Assembly: GCA_031257235.1 (NCBI GenBank)
Contig: JAIRPA010000188.1
Coordinates: 1 to 7,473, forward strand
Direction of reading: 5' to 3'
DNA length: 7,473 bases
Origin: Burkholderiales bacterium
Lineage (GTDB): Bacteria > Pseudomonadota > Gammaproteobacteria > Burkholderiales > Casimicrobiaceae
Part shown: positions 1 through 6,159 of the stretch, piece by piece
Numbering within the stretch: position 1 is the stretch's first letter
How the letters are laid out: each line of letters opens with the position of its first letter
Program-made: the position numbers and the translations under genes
The notes under the pieces: model-generated
Told to the model about the DNA's origin: nothing
Seen by the model: only the letters and a program-made list of their open reading frames with translations
The model's database searches: none

Positions 1-16
1 GCGGCTTATTCTTCAT
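1..16 (-). CDS. 5' end of a gene leaving the window (first codons only)
   Basis: An ATG at 16..14 on the minus strand opens a frame reading MKNKP before the window ends. It is preceded by a strong Shine-Dalgarno sequence, GAAAGGA at 29..23, six bases from the ATG. The stop TGA of the upstream ORF lies at 19..17, directly against this ATG, which is an arrangement typical of translational coupling. Five codons are too few to identify a product. The call rests only on the ribosome binding site and start codon, so it is tentative. Confidence 0.4.
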
Positions 17-262
17 TCAAAATCCTTTCGTTGATGCCCCAAAATAGCGGATTAGGGAGCGAAGATCAAGTTTTTGGAGGGGATCACAAAGCCAAAAGAT
101 TGGCAAAACCCCGTCAATCCACCCGATCATCGGGGATTTATCGAGAATATCAGCCCAAAAGAGGCGTTCTATTGCGTAGGAGAGGTTGATGCCGTCGCGG
201 TATCTTCCGCACAACCCAATCGGGCGAGATTTCTTTGGAAAGTGCTTTGTGCTTGTCGGCAC
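17..262 (-). CDS. Possible small ORF of unknown function, start uncertain
   Basis: This frame ends with TGA at 19..17, directly before the ATG at 16..14. It overlaps the 3' end of the lipoprotein gene if the most upstream start (GTG near 262) is used. The next in-frame ATG, at 130..128, would give a 37-residue protein beginning MIGWIDG and ending GASTKGF. The segment beyond the lipoprotein stop is rich in Trp, Phe, Leu and Ile (for example IFWLCDP) and could be a short hydrophobic protein. No good ribosome binding site was found for either start, and I recognise no family. It could be chance open frame; the main argument in favour is its tight junction with the next start codon. Confidence 0.25.
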   Translation of the reverse strand: MPTSTKHFPKKSRPIGLCGRYRDGINLSYAIERLFWADILDKSPMIGWIDGVLPIFWLCDPLQKLDLRSLIRYFGASTKGF

Positions 263-642
263 ATGGCATCCATCGTGGCGGAATTTTTTGCGGGCGCTGA
301 ATCAAACAAAACAGCCGTTTGTTTGTTTAACTGATCGAGCAATGCCGAATTGTTGGTTTTTTGAACGCATCGCTTCACATCCTCAATATAGGCACGGCAA
401 GATTGCGGCATGGATGAAGGCATAAGAGAGGCGCTACCGCTGTTCTCCGTGGGTTGATTGTCGGCGGATGGTTTTTTTTCTGTGCCGACTTCCGTTTCAT
501 CTTTGAGATGAGCAAATTGTTCTTGCGTTTTTCGCAAGATTTCATTTTCCGTTGTCGCCATCGTGTTGGGCGGCTCATGATCGCTACATCCCAGTGTTGC
601 GATAAAAACGGTCATCATCCAATATTTAACGAATTTCATCAT
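169..642 (-). CDS. Small lipoprotein with four conserved-looking cysteines (DUF5339-like)
   Basis: The 157-residue product begins with a short lipoprotein signal: two lysines among the first six residues, a hydrophobic stretch (about 8-17), and a lipobox-like TLGC with Cys19 as the probable lipidated residue. Thr at -3 is less usual than Leu. Ser at +2 does not signal inner-membrane retention, so the outer membrane is likely. Residues 20-78 are polar, rich in Glu, Thr, Pro and Ser, and probably a flexible linker. Residues 80-145 form a compact helical-looking module with cysteines at 82, 92, 128 and 144, which could make two disulfides in the periplasm. The spacing resembles small proteins annotated DUF5339 in Neisseriales and relatives; this family link is from memory and unverified. 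The start is one of two adjacent ATGs, with no clear Shine-Dalgarno. The efp terminator lies upstream, so it is probably transcribed separately from efp. Confidence 0.7.
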   Translation of the reverse strand: MMKFVKYWMMTVFIATLGCSDHEPPNTMATTENEILRKTQEQFAHLKDETEVGTEKKPSADNQPTENSGSASLMPSSMPQSCRAYIEDVKRCVQKTNNSALLDQLNKQTAVLFDSAPAKNSATMDAMCRQAQSTFQRNLARLGCAEDTATASTSPTQ

Positions 643-671
643 TGAGGCGCATATTTAACAAGACCCTAAAC

Positions 672-736
672 TTGAGACCTTTACCTTGCCAAGCCGTGTC
701 AGTGGAGACGAAACACAGGGTTTGTAAAGGTCTCAA
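672..736. repeat. Perfect 13-bp inverted repeat enclosing 39 bp
   Basis: The arm TTGAGACCTTTAC at 672-684 is exactly complementary to GTAAAGGTCTCAA at 724-736. The enclosed 39 bases can form a further small stem (GTGT with ACAC). It lies in the leader of the lipoprotein gene, 30 bases upstream of its start codon. It could be a structured RNA leader, an operator, or a small miniature-transposon-like repeat. I see no target-site duplication at its flanks and no second complete copy in the window. Confidence 0.75.
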
Positions 737-754
737 CGTGCATAAGGATACAGG

Positions 755-778
755 AAACCGCATAATTTCGCGCGGTTT
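755..778. repeat. 7-bp hairpin between the efp terminator and the 13-bp inverted repeat
   Basis: AAACCGC at 755-761 pairs with GCGGTTT at 772-778 around a 10-base loop. On the plus strand the stem ends in a short T stretch (four T at 776-779), but no plus-strand gene precedes it. On the minus strand it would follow the efp terminator and could act as a second stop. Confidence 0.45.
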
Positions 779-814
779 TCATCAAAAAACCGTTGACTTT
801 GGCAACCCGGTTAA

Positions 815-845
815 AGAAATCGGAGCGATAGAGGCTCCGATTTCT
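815..845 (-). terminator. Factor-independent terminator of efp
   Basis: A perfect 12-bp stem, AGAAATCGGAGC at 815-826 with GCTCCGATTTCT at 834-845, encloses a 7-base loop. It starts 27 bases beyond the efp stop codon. Read on the minus strand the stem ends in TTTCTTT, a short U-rich tract, as expected for termination of efp transcripts. On the plus strand no T tract follows. Confidence 0.75.
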
Positions 846-871
846 GATGCTTTAGGTCTTAATCGATGCGA

Positions 872-1426
872 CTAAACGCGACGACGGTATTCGTTGGTGC
901 GTGTGTCGATCTCGATTTTGTCACCGGTTTCGACGAAAAGCGGCACGGCAACTTCAAGTCCGCTCGCAATTTTGGCGGGTTTGGTCACTTTGCCGGAGGT
1001 GTCACCGCGCACGGCGGGTTCGGTATAAGTGATTTCACGAACGACGGAGGTCGGCAATTCAACAGAAATGGCGCGCCCTTCGTAAAAGGTCAGCTCGCAT
1101 TCCAAGCCCTCTTCAAGATAGGCCACCGCGTCCCCCAAACTTTCGGCTTCAACCTCATGTTGGTTGAATTCGGCGTCCATGAAGACGTACATGGGATCCG
1201 CGAAGTAAGAATATGAGACTTCTTTTTTCTCAAGTTGAATGGCGTCGAATTTTTCATCGGCGCGGTAAATGGTTTCCGTACCGCTTCCGGTCAGAAGGTT
1301 TTTGAGCTTCATTTTGACGACGGAAGCATTGCGCCCCGACTTGGAGAACTCAGCTTTTTGAACGACCATCGGGTCTTTGCCGATCATCACTACATTACCG
1401 GAGCGTAACTCCTGAGCAATTTTCAT
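872..1426 (-). CDS. efp: Elongation factor P, Arg32 (rhamnosylation-type) subfamily
   Basis: EF-P binds between the P and E sites of the ribosome and relieves stalling at consecutive prolines. The 184-residue length is typical. The N-terminal KOW-like domain (about 3-60), a middle OB domain (about 65-120, containing SYSYFADPMYVFMD) and a C-terminal OB domain (about 127-184, with the signature GDTSGKV...GLEVAVPLF...GDKIEIDTRT) are all visible. The loop that is modified reads KSGRNA, with Arg32 where Escherichia coli has Lys34. In the family this marks the type activated by EarP, which attaches rhamnose from dTDP-rhamnose, rather than by EpmAB. I chose the ATG at 1426, giving MKIAQEL as in orthologues. 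An ATG two codons upstream (1432) is possible, and neither has a strong ribosome binding site. earP, often next to efp, is not on either side within this window. Confidence 0.97.
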   Translation of the reverse strand: MKIAQELRSGNVVMIGKDPMVVQKAEFSKSGRNASVVKMKLKNLLTGSGTETIYRADEKFDAIQLEKKEVSYSYFADPMYVFMDAEFNQHEVEAESLGDAVAYLEEGLECELTFYEGRAISVELPTSVVREITYTEPAVRGDTSGKVTKPAKIASGLEVAVPLFVETGDKIEIDTRTNEYRRRV

Positions 1427-1487
1427 AACCATAATATTGTTTGCCTGATTTAGAAAAGGAAAAGTTGCTTGACGCAACAAACGCGAA

Positions 1488-1493
1488 ATTATA
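1488..1493 (-). promoter_or_regulatory. -10 box of a probable efp promoter
   Basis: On the minus strand 1493..1488 reads TATAAT, a perfect -10 hexamer, 61 bases upstream of the efp ATG. I cannot find a good -35 hexamer at 16-18 bases, so strength is uncertain. Confidence 0.45.
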
Positions 1494-1686
1494 GCGCAAC
1501 CGAATCATGAGTGGAGAGTAAAACGTCGGCGCGTCCAAACGCGGGATTTTGCAAAAGTCCGGGTTGGCGAGACCCGCCAAATTCCTTTGTCAAAACCAAA
1601 AACGAGGTTTGCTGATTTTGCAACAGCAAGACGACTTTTCTGCTGAAGGACCCGCATTTGGGGTTAATCTTTTTAGGGTTTTAATG

Positions 1687-1707
1687 GTCGTTTTGTTGCA
1701 AAACGAC
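1687..1707. repeat. Perfect 9-bp hairpin in the efp-ssuA spacer
   Basis: GTCGTTTTG at 1687-1695 is complementary to CAAAACGAC at 1699-1707, leaving a 3-base loop TTG. On the plus strand it is followed by an A run (1712-1718), not a T run, so it is not an obvious terminator for rightward transcripts. It could be an operator or part of a structured RNA. Confidence 0.6.
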
Positions 1708-1752
1708 GGTCAAAAAAATCAACATTTCCATAAAAACATCTTCATTTTGCTT

Positions 1753-1789
1753 GGGGGGAGTCTCAACCCTCCGCCGGCTCTCGTAGAGC
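1753..1789. repeat. Two adjacent short hairpins in the spacer
   Basis: GGGGGG at 1753-1758 can pair with CCCTCC at 1767-1772 (with one G-U pair). Four bases later GCTCT at 1777-1781 pairs with AGAGC at 1785-1789 around CGT. Tandem GC-rich stems suggest a folded RNA, but no known riboswitch consensus was recognised. Confidence 0.4.
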
Positions 1790-1837
1790 GAGGTCAAGGT
1801 TTGCCGCGGATGGCACGATCTTTGAAATATAAGTCAT

Positions 1838-1914
1838 GGCGGAAGCGATAATTTGATCGGCAATCTTTTCATGTCATTCCGCCTTTTGTCCTTTGAAAAG
1901 GTTTTGTTTTTTTT
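1838..1914 (+). terminator. Terminator-like hairpin and T tract in the ssuA leader, with a competing stem
   Basis: CCTTTT at 1882-1887 pairs with AAAAGG at 1896-1901, and a T-rich tract (TTTTG then a run of T, 1902-1914) follows at once, as in an intrinsic terminator with a weak stem. It ends 26 bases before the ssuA start codon. GGCGGAA at 1838-1844 is perfectly complementary to TTCCGCC at 1877-1883, which shares two bases with the terminator stem, so the two pairings compete. This could be an attenuator controlling ssuACB, or the end of an unannotated small RNA encoded upstream. Confidence 0.45.
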
Positions 1915-1940
1915 AATGTCCTCACCGGAGAATTTTTTAT

Positions 1941-2942
1941 ATGAATACCCCACGGCATTCGGTTTCTTTTCTGCGCTACATGGTGGCTGTGCTGTTATTG
2001 ACATTCGGCGCGGCTTTATCAACAACGGCTTTTGCGCAAAGCTCACCCAAAACGAACGAAACCGTGTTTCGCGTCGGTTGGCAAAAAGGATCACACTTGG
2101 CGCTGTTAAAGTCTCTTCAAAGTCTTGAAAAGCGTTTGGAGTCATCGGGCGTTTCCGTGACTTGGATTGAATTTACGGCAGGTCCGCAAATGCTCGAAGG
2201 TTTAAACGTAGGCAGTATAGATTTTGCGTGCGTGGGAGAAACGCCGCCGGTTTTTGCGCAAGCTGCCGGCGCACCTTTACTTTATGTGGCCAATGAGCCG
2301 CCCGCGCCGGAGGCGGAAAAAGTATTGGTGCCCAAAAATTCAACCCTTCGTTCGTTTGGTGAATTAAAAGGCAAACGCATCGTATTAAATCGCGGCTCTA
2401 ATGTGCATTATTTGTTGTTAAAACTTTTGGCAAAAGAAAACCTAAAGTATAGCGACGTGAATGTTGTTTATCTTCCGCCGGCGGATGCGCGCGCGGCATT
2501 TGAGAACGGGTCTGTCGACGCTTGGGTGATTTGGGACCCGTTTGCGGAGGCGGCAATTGTACAAACCGGCGCGCGCGTGTTGGCAGAGGCAAAGGCAACT
2601 CCTGTCAATATTGCGGAAAACTATAATTTTTATTTAACAACCCAAGCCTTTGCGCAACAACATCCTGAAATTTTGAAGCAAACGGTTGATGAGTTAAAGA
2701 AGATGGGGGAATGGGTGCCGAGCCATTTGGATGAAGCGGCAGCCCTATTGGCACCGCAAATCGGGTTGACGCCGGCGATTGCCAAGTCCTCGCTTTCTCA
2801 CTACGGGTATGGAGTTCTTCATGGTTTTCCGATTGGCGCGAAGGTGATTGCCAATCAACAAGCCATTGCCGATGCTTTTTTTGAACAGAAATTGATTCCG
2901 AAAAAGTTAGAGGTTCAGAGTGTTGTTTGGAAGCCGTTTTGA
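1941..2942 (+). CDS. ssuA: Alkanesulfonate ABC transporter, periplasmic substrate-binding protein
   Basis: SsuA captures aliphatic sulfonates in the periplasm and hands them to SsuBC for uptake as a sulfur source. The 333-residue product starts with a Sec signal peptide: basic N-terminus, hydrophobic core at about 13-29, probable cleavage after AFA (residue 32). The mature part shows the family hallmarks: FRVGWQKGSHLALLK near residue 43, EFTAGPQMLEGLNVGSIDF at 77-95, then PPVFAQAAGAPLLYV, LKGKRIVLNRGSN near 142, YLPPADARAAFENGSVDAW at 177-195, and the C-terminal KLIPKKLEV. These match E. coli SsuA block by block. A GGAG ribosome binding site (1927-1930) lies 10 bases before the ATG. ssuC follows after 36 bases, so the genes are very likely one operon. 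Related binding proteins take taurine or nitrate, so the exact substrate is inferred. Confidence 0.95.
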   Translation: MNTPRHSVSFLRYMVAVLLLTFGAALSTTAFAQSSPKTNETVFRVGWQKGSHLALLKSLQSLEKRLESSGVSVTWIEFTAGPQMLEGLNVGSIDFACVGETPPVFAQAAGAPLLYVANEPPAPEAEKVLVPKNSTLRSFGELKGKRIVLNRGSNVHYLLLKLLAKENLKYSDVNVVYLPPADARAAFENGSVDAWVIWDPFAEAAIVQTGARVLAEAKATPVNIAENYNFYLTTQAFAQQHPEILKQTVDELKKMGEWVPSHLDEAAALLAPQIGLTPAIAKSSLSHYGYGVLHGFPIGAKVIANQQAIADAFFEQKLIPKKLEVQSVVWKPF

Positions 2943-2978
2943 TGAACCGGATGTAAATTTTAAGAAGTTGTTGATAAG

Positions 2979-3773
2979 ATGAAATTGATCTTTTTTCCAT
3001 TTTTTCGGTTTCGTGGATTATTGAATCGGCTTTTACCTTGGTTAGTGCCGATCATCATCGTCATCCTCTGGCAATGGGCGTCTTCGCGTGGGCAAATTTC
3101 TTCACGCATTGCGCCATCCCCCGTCGCGGTGTTGGAAGCGGCGTGGGAGCTGACCAAAACCGGTGAACTATTGAAACACTTATGGGCAAGTTTTTTGCGC
3201 GCGTCTGCCGGTTTTACGTTAGGTGCGGCCATCGGGTTTGTGTTTGGTGTGGCCAACGGCATGTCTCGTCGTTTTGAAATACTGTTTGATACCACGCTGC
3301 AAATGGCGCGCAACATTCCTCATTTGGCGATGATTCCGCTTTTGATTTTATGGTTTGGTATCGGGGAAGAAAGCAAATTGTTTTTAGTGGTGTTGGGTGT
3401 ATTTTTTCCCGTTTATATTAATACTTTTCACGGCATACGTTCGGTGGACGCGGGCTTGGTCGAAATGGGGGAATCTTACGGGCTTTCAAAAGGGCAGTTA
3501 TTTTTACAAGTGATTTTACCGGGCGCGTTACCTTCTATTTTAGTCGGTGTGCGTTACGCGTTAGGCTTTACTTGGTTGACGTTGATTGTTGCGGAAATGA
3601 TTGCGGCGCCTTCAGGAATCGGATATATGGCAATGACAGCCAGAGAATTCATGCAAACCGATGTTGTTTTGCTTTCGATCTTGTTGTATGCCCTTTTGGG
3701 CAAACTCGCGGACACATCCTCGCGCCGCCTTGAACGCGGGCTTTTGGCGTGGCAGGTGGTGGCGGTTAAGTAA
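2979..3773 (+). CDS. ssuC: Alkanesulfonate ABC transporter, permease
   Basis: This is the membrane channel subunit of the sulfonate importer, 264 residues, the usual family length. About six hydrophobic segments are visible (roughly 17-34, 72-93, 112-128, 132-150, 185-210 and 226-245). The cytoplasmic EAA loop, which docks onto the ATPase, runs from about 162 to 185 and reads EMGESYGLSKGQ...ILPGALP, with the expected invariant Gly and LP. The segment ARNIPHLAMIPLLILWFGIGEESK is typical of the SsuC/TauC/NrtB group. The start follows ssuA by 36 bases; only weak purine-rich sequence precedes it. The stop codon is six bases from the first possible ssuB start, supporting a single transcript. Confidence 0.95.
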   Translation: MKLIFFPFFRFRGLLNRLLPWLVPIIIVILWQWASSRGQISSRIAPSPVAVLEAAWELTKTGELLKHLWASFLRASAGFTLGAAIGFVFGVANGMSRRFEILFDTTLQMARNIPHLAMIPLLILWFGIGEESKLFLVVLGVFFPVYINTFHGIRSVDAGLVEMGESYGLSKGQLFLQVILPGALPSILVGVRYALGFTWLTLIVAEMIAAPSGIGYMAMTAREFMQTDVVLLSILLYALLGKLADTSSRRLERGLLAWQVVAVK

Positions 3774-3779
3774 ATAAGG

Positions 3780-4784
3780 ATGATCGAGGTGACGGCTTAT
3801 CAAGAAAAATCGCAGGGTAACGGTATTGCCCTTGGACGCACGCATACGACCTTAAACGAAGTTCGAGCCAAGGCTCATCATACAAATACTATTGTTCAAA
3901 AGAGTTTGAACGTTTCACGCGCCCGGTTCTGTTTGTCACAAAATCCCAAAGACAATGGGCACGGGGTTGGCGTGATTGCAAACCATGTGGCGCGACATTT
4001 TCAAAGCCGCGATGCTTCGGTGCGGCAGGTGTTGGCGTCGCTTGATTTGGTGATTTCGCCCTCCGAATTTGTGGCCATCGTCGGCAAAAGCGGGTGCGGC
4101 AAAAGTACGTTGTTGCGTTTATTGGCAGGGTTGGATCGCGCCGACAAGGGCGAGATTTTTCTTTTCGACGGCGTGTTGTCCAACGGTGAATTATCCGATG
4201 CCAATCAACCGCGTCTTATCCAAAATGCCTTATCTGAAGTGAGGATCATGTTTCAGGAGGCGCGACTTTTGCCGTGGAAGCGCGTGATCGACAATGTTGC
4301 CTTGGGTTTGCCCGGGCCGCGTGCAAAACGTCGGGACGCCGCCATGGCGATGTTGGAAGAGGTGGGGCTTTCCGATCGCGCCCAAGATTGGGTGTTGACA
4401 CTTTCCGGCGGGCAACGCCAGCGTGTTGCGTTGGCGCGTGCGTTGGTGCATCGTCCGCGTTTGTTGTTATTAGATGAGCCTTTAGGGGCGCTGGACGCGC
4501 TGACTCGAATTGAAATGCAAAGACTTATCGAGCGATTGTGGCGGCAACATCATTTTACGGCGGTGTTGGTGACGCACGATGTTGCGGAAGCCGTGACCTT
4601 GGCGGATCGCGTGGTATTGATCGAATCGGGAAAAATTTCGCTGACGAGTTCAATCGATCTTTTGCGTCCGCGTCACCGCGCCGCCACCGATTTTGCCGCG
4701 TTGGAGGGGCAGGTGTTGGCAAGGCTTTTAAACGACCCGACCGAAGAAGGCAAAGTTCGGGAAGTGACGGAGTGGCATTTGTAG
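3780..4784 (+). CDS. ssuB: Alkanesulfonate ABC transporter, ATP-binding subunit with N-terminal extension
   Basis: SsuB hydrolyses ATP at the cytoplasmic face of SsuC to drive uptake. All nucleotide-binding motifs are intact: Walker A GKSGCGKST (102-110), Q-loop FQEARLLPW (Gln159), signature LSGGQRQRV (208-216), Walker B LLLLDEP (228-234), D-loop GALD and the switch histidine in VTHD (His266). The C-terminal RPRHR...LEGQVLARLL also matches E. coli SsuB. At 334 residues it is about 80 longer than E. coli SsuB, largely because of about 65 N-terminal residues with no recognisable domain. The AAGGA at 3776-3780 overlaps the ATG at 3780 but sits eight bases before an in-frame GTG at 3789, which is therefore the better start. 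A GTG at 3972 would give a standard-length protein but leave a gap of about 200 bases after ssuC. Confidence 0.94.
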   Translation: MIEVTAYQEKSQGNGIALGRTHTTLNEVRAKAHHTNTIVQKSLNVSRARFCLSQNPKDNGHGVGVIANHVARHFQSRDASVRQVLASLDLVISPSEFVAIVGKSGCGKSTLLRLLAGLDRADKGEIFLFDGVLSNGELSDANQPRLIQNALSEVRIMFQEARLLPWKRVIDNVALGLPGPRAKRRDAAMAMLEEVGLSDRAQDWVLTLSGGQRQRVALARALVHRPRLLLLDEPLGALDALTRIEMQRLIERLWRQHHFTAVLVTHDVAEAVTLADRVVLIESGKISLTSSIDLLRPRHRAATDFAALEGQVLARLLNDPTEEGKVREVTEWHL

Positions 4785-4824
4785 AGGATTCGCCAAAAAG
4801 AAACCCGACTTTTTGACGAATCCT
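4785..4824 (+). terminator. Long hairpin directly after the ssuB stop, between convergent ssuB and purA
   Basis: AGGATTCG (4785-4792) pairs with CGAATCCT (4817-4824), and CAAAAAG (4794-4800) with CTTTTTG (4809-4815), separated by one mismatch and closed by an 8-base loop. The stem begins at the base after the ssuB TAG. It lies between two converging genes and probably ends transcription of ssuACB, and perhaps also of purA from the other side. There is no long T tract after it on either strand. Confidence 0.6.
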
Positions 4825-4863
4825 TCGATGGCTCACTCAATATCTGAACACCGAACCACCGCT

Positions 4864-6159
4864 TTAATCGTGAAACGGATGGCGGATTAAAATGGTTTCG
4901 TTGCGTTCGGGCCCCGTAGAAATCATCGCAATCGGCACTTCGGTCAACGCTTCGATTCTTGCCAAATAGGCGCGGGCGTTTTTAGGCAGGGCATCCAGCG
5001 TTTGTGCGCCAAACGTGCTTTCCTTCCATCCCGGAAGCGCTTCATAAACCGGCTCGCAACGCGCAACCGCGTCAGCGCCTGTCGGAATTAAATCAATCGG
5101 CTTGCCGTCGAGTTTATAGCCCGTACAAATCATCATTTGATCGAACCCGTCCAACACATCCAGCTTTGTCAGACACAGCCCTTTCACGCCGTTTAAGCGA
5201 AGCGATCGACGCAAAAGCGGAATGTCCAACCACCCGCAACGGCGTGGACGCCCCGTCACCGATCCAAACTCATTGCCGCGCTCCGCCAATCTTTTACCGA
5301 TTTCGTTGGTTTGTTCCGTCGGGAAAGGTCCGGTGCCGACCCGCGTGGTGTATGCCTTAACAATACCGAGGACGTAATCAATGTTGCCCAACGCCAAACC
5401 GCTACCGGCATAAGCGTTGCCGGCAAGACAATTGGAGCTCGTCACGAACGGATAGGTGCCGTGATCAATATCCAACAAAGCGCCTTGGGCGCCCTCAAAA
5501 AGCAACGATTCGCCGCGTTCGTTGGCAAGGCGCAAACAATCGGCAACGTCGGTAATCATCGGCGTGATGCGATAAGCGAGTGCGAGCATTTCATCGCGCA
5601 CCGTCTCAAACGGCAAGGCGTCGCGCTTAAAATATTGTGTCAAAAGAAAGTTATGGTATTGAGCGAGCTTTTCTAACTTCGCGGAAAAAATGTCGGGGGA
5701 GAGTAAATCTTGTGCGCGGATGGCGCGGCGGGCGATTTTGTCCTCATAGGCAGGCCCGATGCCGCGACCGGTGGTGCCGATTTTATCTTCGCCCATGGAG
5801 GATTCCCGCGCTTGATCAATAGCCGCATGGTAGGGCAACACTAAGGGACACGCCGGAGAAATTTTGAGTCTTCCGGTGACTTTAACGCCGTTACCTTCCA
5901 ATTCGTCGATTTCTTTTAAAAGGTCTTTGGGAGAGACAACAACGCCATTTCCCAAATAAACCGAGACTTGCGGATGCAAAATGCCGGAGGGGATCAGCCG
6001 CAACACGGTTTTGTGTTTGCCGATCACCAGGGTGTGCCCCGCATTGTGACCGCCTTGAAACCGCACCACGCCTTGCGCGTGTTCGGTGAGCCAATCGACA
6101 ACTTTACCTTTCCCTTCGTCGCCCCATTGAGCGCCGATGACAACAACGTTTTTTCCCAT
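4864..6159 (-). CDS. purA: Adenylosuccinate synthetase
   Basis: PurA joins aspartate to IMP using GTP, giving adenylosuccinate, the first committed step to AMP, in the cytoplasm. The 431 residues are standard. The N-terminus reads MGKNVVVIGAQWGDEGKGK, with the catalytic Asp14 in the GDEGKGK loop. GGHNAGHT follows, with catalytic His42 (E. coli Asp13 and His41). Further blocks are the IGTTGRGIGPAYEDK segment, FEGAQGALLDIDHGTYPFVTSSN, the VGTGPFPTE segment, the arginine-containing VTGRPRRCGWLD loop that binds IMP, and the guanine-binding TKLDVLDG. The protein appears complete and functional. No strong ribosome binding site is visible before the ATG (only AAAG about 10 bases upstream). It is convergent with ssuB and divergent from ssrA. 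Confidence 0.98.
   Translation of the reverse strand: MGKNVVVIGAQWGDEGKGKVVDWLTEHAQGVVRFQGGHNAGHTLVIGKHKTVLRLIPSGILHPQVSVYLGNGVVVSPKDLLKEIDELEGNGVKVTGRLKISPACPLVLPYHAAIDQARESSMGEDKIGTTGRGIGPAYEDKIARRAIRAQDLLSPDIFSAKLEKLAQYHNFLLTQYFKRDALPFETVRDEMLALAYRITPMITDVADCLRLANERGESLLFEGAQGALLDIDHGTYPFVTSSNCLAGNAYAGSGLALGNIDYVLGIVKAYTTRVGTGPFPTEQTNEIGKRLAERGNEFGSVTGRPRRCGWLDIPLLRRSLRLNGVKGLCLTKLDVLDGFDQMMICTGYKLDGKPIDLIPTGADAVARCEPVYEALPGWKESTFGAQTLDALPKNARAYLARIEALTEVPIAMISTGPERNETILIRHPFHD

Larger units (their letters stand above)
1427..1940. other. 514-bp intergenic region between divergent efp and ssuA
   Basis: No convincing gene is present; open frames here lack ribosome binding sites and family resemblance. 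The efp side contains a TATAAT box, and a small hairpin in the efp leader (GTTGC with GCAAC at 1464-1478). Further along are a 6-bp hairpin (TTGGCG at 1564-1569 with CGCCAA at 1575-1580), a 10-bp direct repeat GATTTTGCAA (1545-1554 and 1614-1623), the 9-bp hairpin at 1687-1707, paired hairpins at 1753-1789, and the terminator-like leader structure before ssuA. The number of stems in one spacer is high, and an unannotated small RNA or a long regulated leader of ssuA would fit. I did not recognise a known riboswitch. Confidence 0.6.

Noticed and set aside
74..334. 86-codon plus-strand open frame opposite the lipoprotein
   Set aside because: Antisense to a protein with a clear lipoprotein signal and ordered cysteines; no supporting family.
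866..1216. 116-codon plus-strand open frame
   Set aside because: It is antisense to efp, a certain gene; its composition is the mirror of efp codon positions and it has no ribosome binding site.
1549..1851. 100-codon plus-strand open frame in the efp-ssuA spacer
   Set aside because: No ribosome binding site, no recognisable family, and it spans several hairpins; treated as non-coding.
1700..1940. Known riboswitch upstream of ssuA (guanidine-I/ykkC, SAM-type or TPP)
   Set aside because: These aptamers can precede such transporters, but I cannot find their conserved core motifs here. An Infernal scan would settle it.
4555..4836. Minus-strand frame over the ssuB 3' end
   Set aside because: Shadow of ssuB on the opposite strand with arginine/proline-rich nonsense composition.
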